Shown one piece after another: positions 11,307-24,580 of a stretch of 64,000 nt of DNA. Under the pieces are notes generated by a model. The model was given only the letters and a program-made list of their open reading frames with translations. It had not been told where the DNA came from and ran no database searches. Where the stretch lies: positions 199,649 through 263,648 of the forward strand of contig WTPW01000945.1 of assembly GCA_009809945.1 (NCBI GenBank), given 5' to 3'. The stretch's first letter is position 1; every line of letters starts with the position of its first letter. This stretch comes from Gigaspora margarita. Taxonomy: Eukaryota; Glomeromycota; Glomeromycetes; Diversisporales; Gigasporaceae. The position numbers and the translations under genes are program-made.

Positions 11307-13502
11307 TTAATAAGCCTTATTAGCACAAAAACCTTGAATACTATCAGGTATTTTTTGTAATTTTAATTGATCAGTAAGTTCGGCAATTTGTGCAAACATT
11401 CCAATTTGAAGATGCCATTCAATATGACAATGGAAAGCCCAAACACCAGGATTATCAATGATAAATCGTATGGTGGTCCAACCTTTAGCTGGAACTATTG
11501 TAGTATCACGAACAGGTGGGTCAACAGTATTATAAACGCTTTTGTCAATTTCGGTTCCCACACCGTCTCCTATGAGCCAGAAAATATGACCGTGCTAATA
11601 ACAATAATAATAATAATAATAATATATGAGTATTTATGTTTAATTTTTGAAGATACCTTTGAAAATGCATAATACTTACCAAGTGGAATGGATGATTAGC
11701 CGAATTATTGTCTAAACAAAAAAAAATAAAAATAAATAAATAAATAAATATTTATATATAAGTAAGGTAATATTTAAACAAAAAAAAAGAGTTAGGTATA
11801 TATCATGAATGACATACTGTATACGGTAATTTCAGCAACACCCTTATCATCATTAAATGCTTCAATATTTTGTGATGTTGGCATAGTTTTCACATCAACA
11901 TGATCATTAATAATTCTTAAGGTTGTGGGAATTTTATCTGGAACATAACTTGAATTGTTCAGTAATGCTTCAGCTACTCCCATTGCATTAGTACCAAATG
12001 TTACATTATATGAAATAGTTTGAGTAGGTTCTTTAGGTGGAGAGGCAGTCAATGGCTTTATTAATTTAGAATCAAGATTCCTGCATGGTGTAAGATCATC
12101 AGTGAACGGTGTAGAATCAGGACTTTTGTTGCTGGAACCTTCATAAGAAAGAATACCCGTGACATTATAGTTGATTGCCGAGTCATGGTTAATAGTCGTG
12201 TTACCATTGTTAAAGATACATTCTTTAGACATAGTAGCACGTATCCAATAGTCCTTAGCATCTTGATTAGCTTCAACGATTACAGAATATCGTTGAGCTA
12301 TATGAAGGGGAAGTTGTGTAACTTCGAAAGGTTGTACATAAGTGCCTTCAACTTCAATCACTTTCATTTTATGACCATCGATCGAGAACATATAGAATGC
12401 TTCACCACTATTTTATATAGTTAAAAAAAAAAAATTTTTGAATAAATTGCAAGAATTTATAAATAAAATATATATATTTTTTTTTTCAAAGAAAAAATAC
12501 CTTGTATTAATTATTCTGAATCTATATTTTTTTCCTTTTTGAACTTTATAAACAGCCACATCGGAATCTTTTTTACATGGGTATCCAGGTTTAGCATCAC
12601 AATTGAATTGACCCTTTCCACTTATAAGACCAGCATCGGGTACAGGCTAATTACAAAAAAAAAAAAAAAGATTTATAGATTATTATATATTATTATATAT
12701 TATTAAATTTGATAAAGATATATTATTAAATATAAAAAAGTTAATAACAAAAGTTAATAATAATACAAACATTTCCTCCGGTATAACCTGGAGCCAAGAA
12801 CAAAGCCAATAAATCTGCAGTTGTTTGATGATACCAATCAGTTAAGGTAACCACATATTCGTAATCGTAATCCTTCAAATTTGGATCTTCAGGATCATGA
12901 ATGATCAAAGCACCCAATATACCATCCATGTATTGAGCATTATAATGTGAATGCCTTTAAAATAAATATATAATATATATTAGATAATTTATTTTACATG
13001 ATTACATGATTAAATGATTATTATGTATAATATAATTCATAGATACTCACCACCAATAAGTTCCAGTTTGTTCATTAGTGCTGAATTCATAAGTCAAGGA
13101 TGAACCTGGGGTAATGGAGCATTGAGAAACCGATGGTACACCATCAAACCAAGATGTTCCTCTTTGAAACATTCCATGCCAATGCATACTGGTTTCAACA
13201 GGAAGATCATTTTCAACAGTTATAGAGAACCAATCTCCCTTATTAGCTTGAAGAATAGGTCCAGGATATTGATTATTTACAAGATAAGTTGAACGCGTAA
13301 AACCATCAGGTGCCCATTGAGTTTGGGATAATTTTAATGTGTATTTACGAGTTTGGGGTTTATCAGTTTTTTCAGGAATAGTTAAAGGAGTAAACATATT
13401 ATCATTATATAAAGAAGTATCTCGTTTTTCTGAAACGGGCATTGCAGAAACGAAAACTCCAAGTAGGAGAATAAGTAGAAATGAATTTTTTATTGTCCTC
13501 AT
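11307..13502 (-). CDS. Secreted multicopper oxidase (laccase-like), 6 exons
   Basis: Multicopper oxidases couple one-electron oxidation of phenols or metal ions to reduction of O2 to water. Exons: 13502-13051, 12954-12771, 12646-12501, 12407-11818, 11711-11680, 11594-11307, giving 563 aa with consistent phases. All four copper-ligand motifs are intact: HWH (107-109), HSH (152-154), HPFHLHGH (464-471, split by an intron) and HCHIEWH (523-529). Ten residues after Cys524 the axial position is Met534, which in this family usually goes with a lower-redox-potential type 1 copper. A hydrophobic N-terminus (about 5-20, ending FVSA) predicts a signal peptide. There is no C-terminal membrane anchor, so it is not a typical Fet3 ferroxidase. 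Several N-x-S/T sites lie in exon 4. The natural substrate (phenol, melanin precursor or metal) cannot be read from the sequence. Confidence 0.93.
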
Positions 13503-15813
13503 TTTGTTTTTTTTACGAAGTGAAAAAAATCGATCAATAAATAAATAAATATATAATATTTAAATATTATCAATTATTATCGTTATTTACTATTTACTTT
13601 ATTAAATTATTTTTTTTGTTTTTGAAATTTTCAGGAATTCACCCAGCGTATTTATAATTGTTTCATCATTAAGTTTGAAAGAATTGCACACATCCAACAA
13701 AGATCGAGTGTATTTCGATTCTCATTTTTCGATGCTATTTTTGATAGAATCATAGTCAATTGATATATGCGCTTTATTTTTAAAAATATATATACATTAA
13801 AAATTAAGTTAGTTGTCGTGTAGATAAAAAAAAAATTCGAGCGCTTTTTGCCGAAAAGTTTTTTTTTTTTCTATTTTAAGTATCAAATCATAAGGAGTAC
13901 ATTATAAAAAAATTTATCTATTTTTGAGGAAGTTAAGTACGTTGGCTAAAAAAACTCATTATAAAAACAAAAAAAACGGTTTTTGCAATTCAGAATTGCC
14001 TATATCAAGAAAAATCATAGAATTATCCCGATATCGATATACATATATATATATGGATATGGATATATGTATATATGTATATATGTATACCAGTTTATAT
14101 ATATATATATAAAAATATAAACATATGTTTATATGCATATATATATATATATATATTATTTTTATTTTTTTTATTTAATTTTTAATTTTTTTTTTTTTTT
14201 GAGGTATATACGCTGTACATTATTAAAAATAAACATATTTGTGACCGGAAAATTATATATTTTTAGAAATCCTAAATCTCGCAAAGGCTTTGACATATTT
14301 GATATATTCAATCATTTGCTTTATTCGACGGTTTATCGTTCCCTTTTCTAGATAACACGAATGCGTATTATTAATTTTAAACCGTTTTAAATTAGTCTCA
14401 ATTATAGATTACTGAATTATTACTTGTTACTTGGTCTAGGAAATAACAATTAATTTTAAATCAAAAAATGGTTGATGATAATGATATTAAATTAACGATC
14501 ATAAGTTTAAAAACAAATAATTCTTTTAAAAAAATATATATATGGTATATTCTAATAAAAATAAAAACTTATACTTAATTATTTCATTATCTTTTCAGAG
14601 TCAAAAGATGCACATTATGAGATCTATAAAGCTTTAATTTTTTTATTTACCGCATATAATACAATTCTAGTTTTGCATTCGATTAAAGACAAGGAACTCT
14701 CACCACAAGTTAAGGTTACACTTTAAAGGGGGTACTACTTAAATAGGAACATTCACATAGTATATTATTACCTTAATTGTTATTCTAATAATGTATACAT
14801 ACCCTACATCTACGTTTAAAAATCTATTGTTAACGTTAAATTATAATTATTAAATTTACTGTATATGGGAATACTTTCTCGTAATTGTTAGAATTATAAA
14901 TAACTTGATGGCGTAAGAAAAATTGTCAGTTTTAGTTCGTTAATAAAATTTTAAAAATAGATTCTTGTTCCAATAAGTATCTTGGCATTATATTCCTCCC
15001 CCGTTCCCGCTAAATTGCATAAAACTTCGATCGAACATTAATATTCTTACATAGTTACTATATATGAACCCTGGTAAATGTATGCAACACTAACTACTAA
15101 CGTTAAAGTATTACAGTAAATTAATTACCTAATTCGGACCGAAATTTATGCGAGTACAAAGTGGACTAGGCATGTACGTACGTACTGCGTATACACCTAA
15201 CCTACCTACATAGGTGTTATACACCGGACCGGTACTATTTAAAATATACCTTAATTTATCTATTTTGTAATCTGTTATCATATGCACATACAGCACGTAC
15301 GTATGCATTATTAACAATAAATGTTATTATATAAATTATGCCGAAAAGTTAAGTCCGTAAATTTATGGTTTGTAAAAAAGAAGATTCTTAAATCAGATGT
15401 TATTTTTTATTATTAGTTTCCATATTAACTATATTCATTAAAAAACAAATATGATTGTATTCTCATATACTATATAATTCTCTATTTATTTATCGTTGAA
15501 ACTTCTCTATCTTCCTTTAAAGGTTAGAATGCTCTTTTTTTTTTGTTTTGAAGAAAAAAGCAAATTGCATGTAAATTTTAACTTTATTTTAGTGAATTTT
15601 CTTTTTGATTGGCACTACCGTAATACTATATTACTACACATACGTGTACCTGGTACGGCGTCCACCTTCCGTCAGTCTGCTTGATTATGCATAGGGTTTT
15701 AAGTTTTGGAAATCTCTAAAAAGTTAAAAAAAAAAGATATGTAAATCCAATTGGTCTTTTAATTTGGTTAAAATCATCCGGAAAATAATGTACTGTATAC
15801 GTTCTGTATAAGT

Positions 15814-15871
15814 ATCAATATGGCATATATAAATGACTCGTTATCAATATGGCATATATAAATGACTCATT
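15814..15871. repeat. 29-bp perfect or near-perfect tandem duplication
   Basis: The unit atcaatatggcatatataaa plus tgactc(g/a)tt occurs twice head to tail. Confidence 0.85.
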
Positions 15872-16719
15872 ATCATTATTAAATATATCAATTATCGCAT
15901 AAATCAATTCATTTATTAGTAATTTTGAAACAGTGGAAACTTAATGAGTTAGGCCTATGCTTTGCCGTAACTTTGTTATGATATCTAATATAGAATTATC
16001 AATGAATTTTATTGTCCCATTCCTAAAAAAAAAAAAAAAGTTAACTTCGTCCATTACTATGATGCACCTTCTAAATAAAGGCATATTAGGATTTAATTTG
16101 ATAATACGGTCTAATTCGAATATTATGAACTATCTATATTTTCTTTTTTTTTTAAAAAAAAATCTTGAGATTATCATTATGAATTTATTGGTTTATCGGA
16201 TCTAGTAATTGTATTTTACTCATTTCGTTAAATTCTTGTAATGTCAGGTAACAATCAACTTAGTACTATTAATCTTTATTTCGAATCTTATGCCAAGAAT
16301 CAATTAAAATATCAGATACTGAATTCTGTAAACCCCTATCCTATGTATGCAAGATAATAGATTAGATAAGTACAGTACGTTCTAATCAAATATTTCAAAC
16401 TATTCAATAAAAAAAAATTATAAATATTTATATATAGATATATAACTGTATATCTCTTTTACTTCTAAATATGCCTAGTATATATAATTTGATTCTTTAT
16501 TACGTAAAGTTTTATTACGGAGTTATGGTTCAGACTTATTATCTATTTTTTGTTAATCGGAGCATATATTGTGAAGAATATTATAACCGAACAATAAGCT
16601 AGATATTATGATCACACCTATTTTTAGAGATATTCTTTTGCATTTTAAACATTCTATTATCTTCTATCTTTAGAATTACAAGAATAATAACAATAATTAT
16701 TAAAAAAAAAACTAATAGT

Positions 16720-16860
16720 AGATGAATCCGGATTTATAATTTATAAATAAATCCGGGATTCATTTTTTAGAATATCCGGATATAGCATAATCCGGATATA
16801 GATTTCATATAAAATCCGGATATGCATAAATCTGGATATAACTCGGATAGAAAGCTTTGA
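16720..16860. repeat. Cluster of atccggata-like motifs
   Basis: At least six copies of 'atccggat(a/t)' or close variants lie within 140 bp (near 16729, 16750, 16775, 16790, 16816 and 16830), with spacing of roughly 15-25 bp. TCCGGA is itself palindromic. Confidence 0.7.
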
Positions 16861-16926
16861 TTTAATTGGATGTAAGCCAATTTCGCTGACTGCCATTTCG
16901 TTACCGAGTTTAAATCCCACCCAGAT

Positions 16927-17080
16927 CTAGAGATGGATAATTACTTATTATGTAAAAAAGTCACATCACACAATGCGACGATTTTCTAATAACATATATT
17001 TGCGACTAAATAACATATTAAATTGTCACGTTATGTTATGTGACTTTTTACGTAATAAGTTATTACCTTTGCCATCTCTA
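16927..17080. mobile_element. Short foldback (MITE-like) element
   Basis: The left end AGAGATGG...CTTATTAtGTAAAAAAGTCACAT is the inverse of the right end at 17025-17080 (ATGTGACTTTTTACGTAATAAG...CCATCTCT). TA on both sides suggests a Tc1/mariner-type target, but the duplication is too short to be decisive. Confidence 0.6.
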
Positions 17081-17082
17081 TT

Positions 17083-17247
17083 TTATGTGAATTACCGTTA
17101 CATCGTTCACATATTCATATACTTTCGCTTTTATGGAAAGTTTGTTAAAAGCATCGTATGATAATTATCATACGATGCTTATTAACAAACTTTCCATAAA
17201 AGCGAAAGTATAAATATGTGAATGATGTAACGGTAATTCGCATAAAC
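17083..17247. repeat. Long near-perfect palindrome, arms about 82 bp
   Basis: The sequence on both sides of the centre (17164/17165, gtatgataa|ttatcatac) is almost perfectly inverted out to ttatgtgaattaccgttaca on the left and its complement on the right, with only a few mismatches. There is essentially no loop. It directly abuts the foldback element at 16927-17080. Confidence 0.9.
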
Positions 17248-20059
17248 TTAATTTTTTTTAGGCGGAAACTAATCAAGTTCCATTTCGCCGACAAAGTTGG
17301 CCCGATTTAGGTTAGGATTGACCTAATTTATTTTTAGCATTTGGATTGTGGTGAAATAGTTGTCGGCGATTTTTACTAGAATCCACAAATTAATTCCAAT
17401 TAAAATGAATTTATTTGCACACACCATTTCACACTTCATATAACTATCCACTCCGTTTCTGGTATCTTATTTTTTTATGCAATTTGATGATGAATATAAA
17501 ACGATAATTTTAAGATCATGAGCATTACAATTACACCTAATTAATTTCATCCTATCCATATCGATTTAGTCTAATTAAATTATTTAAATAAGTAGTTGAT
17601 ATCTATATATATTTAATAGACCGTTATTTGCCCCCAAGGTGATTTCATCTTATTATATCGGATATGTAAAACCAATCGTATAACAAATCAAAATTTTATT
17701 ATAAAAAATTAGGGTTATGCTTCTAAAAAAAAAAGCTTTAGCATCTAATTTTATATATATATATATTTTTTATTCTAATATAAGCTAAACCCTAACTTTT
17801 AATAGGAAATTTATTTATTTTAAAAAAAAAATTATAATAAAGTGATATAATTTTGGAATAAAATAATTTAAAATTTATTATCTCTTAAACTATTTTTTAG
17901 GCAAATTTGTCTAGATTTTTTAAAAGAATTTACAATTTTTTAAATAAAAATAAAATTTTATTAAAAATATAAAGTATGTTTTATTTTATAAAATATAGTG
18001 TTTTTTAAAAAATATATTTATAATTTTTATTTTTAAAGCAATAAAAGTTAAATTTTGTTTTAAAAACTATAAAATTTTTTTTAGATTTTTTTTAAATTTA
18101 TATTTTTCTATTTTTTTTAAAAAAAATTACTTTTACTATATAATGTTAAAAATAAACTATTTTAAAAATAAAATACCTTCTGATTTGCTTAAAAATCTTA
18201 AAAAATTAATAGCAATTGCTATAAATAAACATCTAAATTTTATTAAATAAACTTTAAAAATGTTATTAAATAAAGTTATTTAGAATACAAATTATACTTA
18301 TAATAACAATTTAGTTTATTTGAACAACTTTTTATTAGTAAACTTTTTAATTTTCAAAAAAATAAAAGATTTAAAAATAAACTACTTTTATAATTTTTTG
18401 TATAACTTTTTAGTAAAAAATAACTTATTTTTGGTACTATATAGTAATATAAGTTTTAATTTTTACAAGTCAATTACTAAAGATACAATAATAATTTTTT
18501 TTAATTTCAAAGTACTTGTTTTGGGGCCTAGGATTTTATTTGGTTTACTTATCATAAATTATATATAGATAAAAGTGCAACTAGCTATATATATACTTTT
18601 GATAGTAGTTCACTATAAAGTTTTATACTAGCTACTATACCTGCAACCCAACTACAAAAATTGTCTATTTAAACTCTCTGATCTTTTGCTTTTAACAATT
18701 TTAATCTTTTACTAAAATATCTATAAATAGTTTGAATTTTCTAGATTCTTTTTCCTATTGCCTAGGACCTGACATATAGTACAAAGATCATATGTTATGC
18801 ATTTTAGCAAAACTTCCAAGATTTAAAAAGCAAAAAAACAGTTTTTGGCAATTATCTTAGCATCTAGTGGTTCAATTTAAATAGGCTTTTTTTAAAATTA
18901 AGCTCTTAGTGAAATGCATCTAACAAAAAAAGTTTATTCAATTCTGATCACTGGATTAAACATTATTTAAACAAATATAGTTTTGTTATTTTTAACAAAT
19001 TAGATCAAAATTGGCCAAAACCTAGTTATGATTTATATGAGAGATGTTTGGAGTCCTTATAGCCTTTAGAACTTTTTCAATATACTTAAAAATACAATAT
19101 AGCTTATTCTTAATAGAAAATTTGGTAAAGCAATATCTGTTCTATACTAATATTTACTAATACTTTAGCAACTTGTATTATAACATTAACTAATACTTGC
19201 AGTCAAAGATACAGAATGCCAAAAAATATATAGACAACTTAAATCTAAATTTGTATAATTTTAGCCAAAATTAATATTTAAACTGTATCAAATTTTGAAA
19301 TCTTTACTATAAATATGCAATATTTGATAAATTTCAATTTAAAAAATTTGTTTTAAAAAATACTTAAAGCCAAATATGTTAGAATTAGTTTTTTTATTAC
19401 AGTTAAAATTAATAGTTATATAAATATCAAGAATAGAACTTATACAATAATAAATTATTATATAAACAAACCTTTAATAGATTTTTTTTTAGTAATATCT
19501 AAGTTATCTATATATTCTTTAAAGTTCTAAAATACTCTTAAACTGTTACTATTATTTACTTCTGTATTTGTAAGATTTATTTCAATTATAATACTCACTT
19601 TTATCTTCATTCTATTCTTTTACCATTATTCTATTCTTTTACCAATACTTCTAAACTTTTAAACCAGTTAGTTTAAAAGAATTAATTTACTTAGTATTAG
19701 ATACTATTATAGTTTTTTTCTCTTAGTATCTACTTTTATAGTATAGATTCTTTTTTTTAATACAACTCTAGTAATTATATTGGTGGACCCTCTTCTTAAG
19801 GATCTTATTTTTGGTTTTTTAGTTTTAATTTTTAATATTCTAGTTTTAGCAGCACTATCAAAGAACTTTGCTACATTTTTATTTAGAACTTATTAAATAG
19901 TTTTCTATTTTATTGATTTCTTGAATTTGTCTATATAATATTATATAACTATGTCTAAAGTTCCTATTTAAAATAATAGAACCAAAACTATAGTAATATA
20001 TTCAACCTATTGATAAGAAGTAGTTCTCAGAACACAGATCTATTTTTTTAAAGCATTAC

Positions 20060-21067
20060 TATGGTGCATGTACTCTAGAATCGGTATCACATGACTAAGG
20101 TGGCCAATTTTGGAGGGTCCGAATATTTCTGAATAGAACTTCGTTAAACATAAAATACGAGCATGCATTTCTGAAAATATCTGATATAAATATCCGATAT
20201 ACAAACTAGGAAAATTCGCAAGTAGTCGCTACATAGTAAAGTCTAAATTTTACTATGTAAATCGATTATAAGCGCTTAAGTAAATATGTTCAGAAGATTA
20301 AAATACATATTCTCTGAAATTTTTATACAAATTGAAGAAGTTTTTATTATTTAACTTTTAATTTTTATGTTCTCTGAATATATTTTTTTAACAAATTTTA
20401 ATTTTTTCGTCGAATGTAAAAATTAAAAGTCAAATAATAAAAAGTTCTCTGATTTATATAAAATTTCAGGATATGTGTATTTTGATCTTTCAAATAAGTT
20501 TACTTAAGCGATCATAATCATTTAACATAGTAGAATTTGTACTTTACTATGTAGCGACTATTGTCGATCGTGGGTAGCTTATCTTTGGGTCAAAGACGAA
20601 TACATATTGTACCCGAATATTTCCGAGCAGAAAGTCATTGAACACAAAAGATGAGCATGGTTTTCCTAGAATTTCCGAAATTAATTTATCAGGACTATCA
20701 AGTAATACCAAATATTAGCTTTAATTCAAATGATAACTAGAAACTAGAGGACTAGAGGTGCAATTTATTGTAATATGCATACATGTTTGACGAGTTACTA
20801 TTAAATATAGTGGCCAAATTTGACAAATTATTATATTAAATATAGTGGCCAAATTTTGGTACAGATATCAAATTGCTTTATATTTAAAAGTAAATAAAAT
20901 TGAAACTAACATGTTTAACTTAAAAATCTTTCTGTAATATTATTGTACTGGTTCTATAGTATTAATTTACAACAAGATTTTTTAACATATATATATATTC
21001 ATTAATTATAGCCAATTTTAAATTATATATAGATTTAGGTCATGTGACTCTGGTTCTAGGCTACATG
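20060..21067. mobile_element. TIR element nested in the degraded retroposon
   Basis: Ends ctatggtgcatgtactctag and ctaggctacatgcactatag are inverted repeats. Outside them the retroposon body and head resume. The interior has no coding frame and contains the hairpin at 20223-20570. Confidence 0.65.
20223..20570. mobile_element. Foldback hairpin with 'gtcgctacatagtaaagt' ends
   Basis: The left arm begins tagtcgctacatagtaaagt and the right arm ends actttactatgtagcgacta. Pairing continues inward over most of the 348 bp. The same hairpin family recurs at 34408-34741 and, split by an insertion, at 36625-37634. Confidence 0.8.
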
Positions 21068-22134
21068 CACTATAGTAGAATTTGAACTCTAGATTTGTCG
21101 CTTGGAGGTAACAACTTAACAACCTTTCTAAGTTATCAATAAAAACTATAAATCTAAATCTAATATTTTTTTTAATATTAAAAATATGATTTTGCTTTTA
21201 TCTTTATTAAATTTAATTAACTTTTTATAAAAATAGAAAAAATTATATCTTTTAAATTTAATATTAAAAGTAAAAACTCATATATATATTAAAGTTAATT
21301 ATCATAGTATACTAACCAAAGTACTCTTTTTTTAATATTTTTCATTGCAAAATATATGGTACAAAACATGAGATCTCTATTAATTAAATATAGCTGATAG
21401 GGTTTTTTAAAATTTTTAGACTGCTCATTGTAAGTACAAAATATGTATATACTTAAAATTTTTTTTTACAACACTAACTGCTACTGTATAATATATCTAG
21501 ATCTTTGTAAGTTTTTTTATGGATAATTTGCATTGTACTCAGGTACTTTGGTCAGTACACTACAATAATTACCAATCTGGATAAAATTAGCACTATAGCT
21601 ATATTATTACTATATTTGAAATTAAAAATAAACAAATAAGTAAACAATATATTATTAAATCTGATAATAACTCTTATGAAAAGTTTTTTTTTGAAATACA
21701 TGGCACTTCTTCACTACCACATAGTAGAATTTCTATATACTGAACTTTGGCTATCTTCAAGGGGCTCTTTACACTTAGCAGCCTTTCCCATCCCACTAGT
21801 ACATATAAAATGTGTGCCAGGTTATGCATATTGCCAATCGCACATTGAAATGTACAAAATTCTTAAAATTCATTAATGTTAAGGTTAGCATTTGTATTAA
21901 GGTTAAATATTAGCAAGATACAGTCATTCTCTCATATAATTACCTCCTATATAATCACAACCTCTATATAATCACACGATTTTATGTGGTTGTTTTTTTT
22001 CATATTAAAAATACCTTTATATAGTTACATTAATAGTATAGTTACTATTACATTTTATAAGAAATTTTTTAAATGAATTTATTAAGAAAAATACTTCTTT
22101 AAAATCATATTTTTTATTGAACATAGTGCTTCTA

Positions 22135-23505
22135 CAGACCAGACCTGAACCAGACTGTAGTCAAGTCTGAGTCTAAGACTTCTATATTTAGACTTTTTAT
22201 CAAGTCTGAGTTTGGTTCAGATCTGGTCCAAAGTTTGCAAACTAGTTTGAGTCTAAATATATTTAATGTATTTTTTTGTGCTGATCAAGTTTATTTAGTG
22301 CATGTAGTTGAATTAATTAGTAAAATTTTGCGAATTTAAGATTTTAAAGAATTTTATTAATAAAATTCTATAAAATCTTATAATTCACAAATTTTTATTA
22401 AGTAATTCTAACTTTATGCACTAATCAAACTTGTTTAGCACCTAAAAATACATCAAATCGGCATAATTATTTTTATTTTACTTGAATTTTAGAGAGTAGA
22501 TGCATAATTTTGGATTTTTGATTAAAAAAGCCAAATTTAAGTATCTTTTTTTCCATAATTCAAGTAAAATAAAAAATGTTCTGCCAATCTAATATATTTT
22601 TAGGTGCTTAATAAGTTTACTTAGTGCATTTTGTTAGAATCAATTAGTGAAATTTTGTGAATCATAAGATTTTATAGAATTTATTAATAGAATTCTATGA
22701 AATCTTATGATTCACAAGATTTCACTAATTAATCCTAACTTTATGTACTAAGTAAACTTGTTCAGTACCTAAAAATATATTAAATTGGCAAAATTATTTT
22801 TAGTTTACTTGAAATTTAGAAAATAAATGCATAATTTTGGATTTTTGATCAAAAAAGTCAAATTTAAGCATCTATTCTCCAATTTTTAAGTAAAATAAAA
22901 ATAATTCTGCTAATTTAATATATTTTCAGGTGCTGAACAATTTTACTTAGTGCATTAAATTAGAGTTAATTAGTAAAATTTTGTGAATTATAAAATTTTA
23001 TAGAATTTTATTAACAAAATTCTATAAAATCTTATGATTCACAAAATTTACTAATTAATTCTAATATGATGCACTAAGTAAACTTGTTCAACACCTGAAA
23101 ATACATTAAATCAGCTGAATATTTTTTATTTTACTTAAAATTTGGAGAAAAGATGCATAAATTTGACTTTTTTAATCAAAAATCCAAAATTATGCATCTA
23201 TTCTCTAAATTTTAAGTAAAATAAAAATAATTATGCTGATTTGATGTATTTTTAGGTGCTAAACAAGTTTACTTAGTGAATAAAGTTAGAATTACTTAAT
23301 AAAAATTTGTGAATTATAAGATTTTATAGAATTTTATTAATAAAATTCCATAAAATCTTATAATTCGCAAAATTTTACTAATTAATTCCAACTACATGCA
23401 CTAAGTAAACTTGTTCAGCACCAAATAATACATATAAATATATTTAGACTTAGACTAGTTTGCAGACTTCAGACTAGATCTATGAACTAGAGATTGGAAT
23501 TAGTC
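22135..23505. repeat. Palindromic satellite, 326-bp unit, bounded by inverted repeats
   Basis: The landmark 'ggtgctnaacaagtttactt' recurs near 22278, 22604, 22930 and 23256, an exact 326-bp step. Each unit is two alternating palindromes. One is centred on the gaattttattaataaaattc region between 'agtaaacttgttcagcacct' and its inverse. The other is centred on 'ttggatttttgatcaaaaa'. The array is bounded by inverted copies of tttgcaaactagtttgagtc (left, about 22235) and its complement (right, about 23455). Confidence 0.85.
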
Positions 23506-24580
23506 ATATATCTCGTGATCAATCATTGATCGATTATATACAAAGGAGATTGATTTTATGATCAATCATAGTATTTTGATTGGTCATTGCATATGATCGA
23601 TCACGATTATATGATCAATTATAATTTATGACCAATCATATGATCGATCACTAGTCTATATAAATAATATTATTAAAAAAAATGCTATTTTTACTCAAAC
23701 TTTGACAATAGATATCTTGATAATTAGTAATCCAAGTCAGCTCAAATTTTTGTTATAGATATTGTTGATATTCTTTTATGATATATAAAAATTTCAGCCA
23801 ATTTAGTCTGATAATTCTAGAGTAATCATTTGTATACGATAGTTAATTTTTTTAAAAAAATTGACTATCATATACAAGTGATTACTTGAAAATTACCAGA
23901 CCAAATCGACTAAAATTTTTATATATCATAGATTAATTTCGATACTATCTATAGCAAAAATTTGGACCGAATTGGATTACTAGTTATTGAGATATCAATC
24001 GTCAAAGTTTGAGTAAAAATAACAGATTTTTTAATAATCGACTATTATAAAATTTTCATTATTTTTACTCAAAATTTGATGATGGATATCTCAATAATTA
24101 GTAATCCAATTCGGCCCAAATTTTTACTATAGATAGTATCGATATTTATATATGATATATAAAAATTTTAGCCAATTTGGTNNNNNNNNNNNNNNNNNNN
24201 NNNNNTTGTATACGATAGTCAATTTTTTTAAAAAAATTGACTATCGTATACAAATGATTACTCTAGAATTATCAGACCAAATTGGCTAAAATTTTTATAT
24301 ATCATATATGAATATTGATACTATTTATTATAAAAATTTGAGCCGATTTTGATTACTAGTCATCAAGATATCCATCGTCAAAGTTTGAGTAAAAATAGCG
24401 AATTTTGTTATTGATTGTATATATAATCGATTATATATATAATCAATTATAATCGATTAAAAGGTTATGATCGATCAAACTTTATGATCGATCAAACTAT
24501 ATGATCGATCATGATCGATCAAAGACTTTCATAATCAATCAAACGATATAATCGATCATGATCGATCATATTAGATTCAA
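23505..24580. repeat. Duplicated long hairpins with GATCGATC borders
   Basis: A hairpin centred near 23857 (23690-24030) is repeated around 24230 (24050-24400). Both have the core 'ttttttaaaaaaattgacta' and share flanks beginning 'atttttactcaaa'. Clusters of tgatcgatca lie on both sides (23500-23650 and 24420-24580). Confidence 0.8.
24182..24205. other. Run of 24 N (assembly gap)
   Basis: Twenty-four consecutive N lie in the left arm of the second hairpin. By comparison with the first hairpin, the missing part should be the stretch containing 'tgataattctagagtaatca'. The real gap length is unknown. Confidence 0.95.

Larger units (their letters stand above)
13503..18489. other. Upstream flank and AT-rich intergenic DNA
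   Basis: No gene could be supported. It contains TA microsatellite runs (14040-14160), a 29-bp tandem duplication (15814-15871), a cluster of tccgga palindromes (16720-16860), a small inverted-repeat element (16927-17080) and a long palindrome (17083-17247). From about 17640 onward the base composition drops to nearly pure A/T, marking the start of the transposon-rich block. Confidence 0.55.
18490..21150 (-). mobile_element. Degraded tRNA-headed retroposon, interrupted copy
   Basis: On the minus strand the head at about 21070-21130 retains the tRNA-like box (agaatttgaactctagattt, the complement of the GGTTCAAATCC region). The body at 19770-19930 matches the body of the copy at 52734-54001, and the tail at 18505-18680 matches that copy's tail. 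Many substitutions toward A/T have accumulated. A TIR-bounded element (20060-21067) separates head from body. Confidence 0.7.

Noticed and set aside
24182-24205. Biological meaning of the N run
   Set aside because: It is an assembly gap inside a hairpin arm, most likely caused by the repeat itself.
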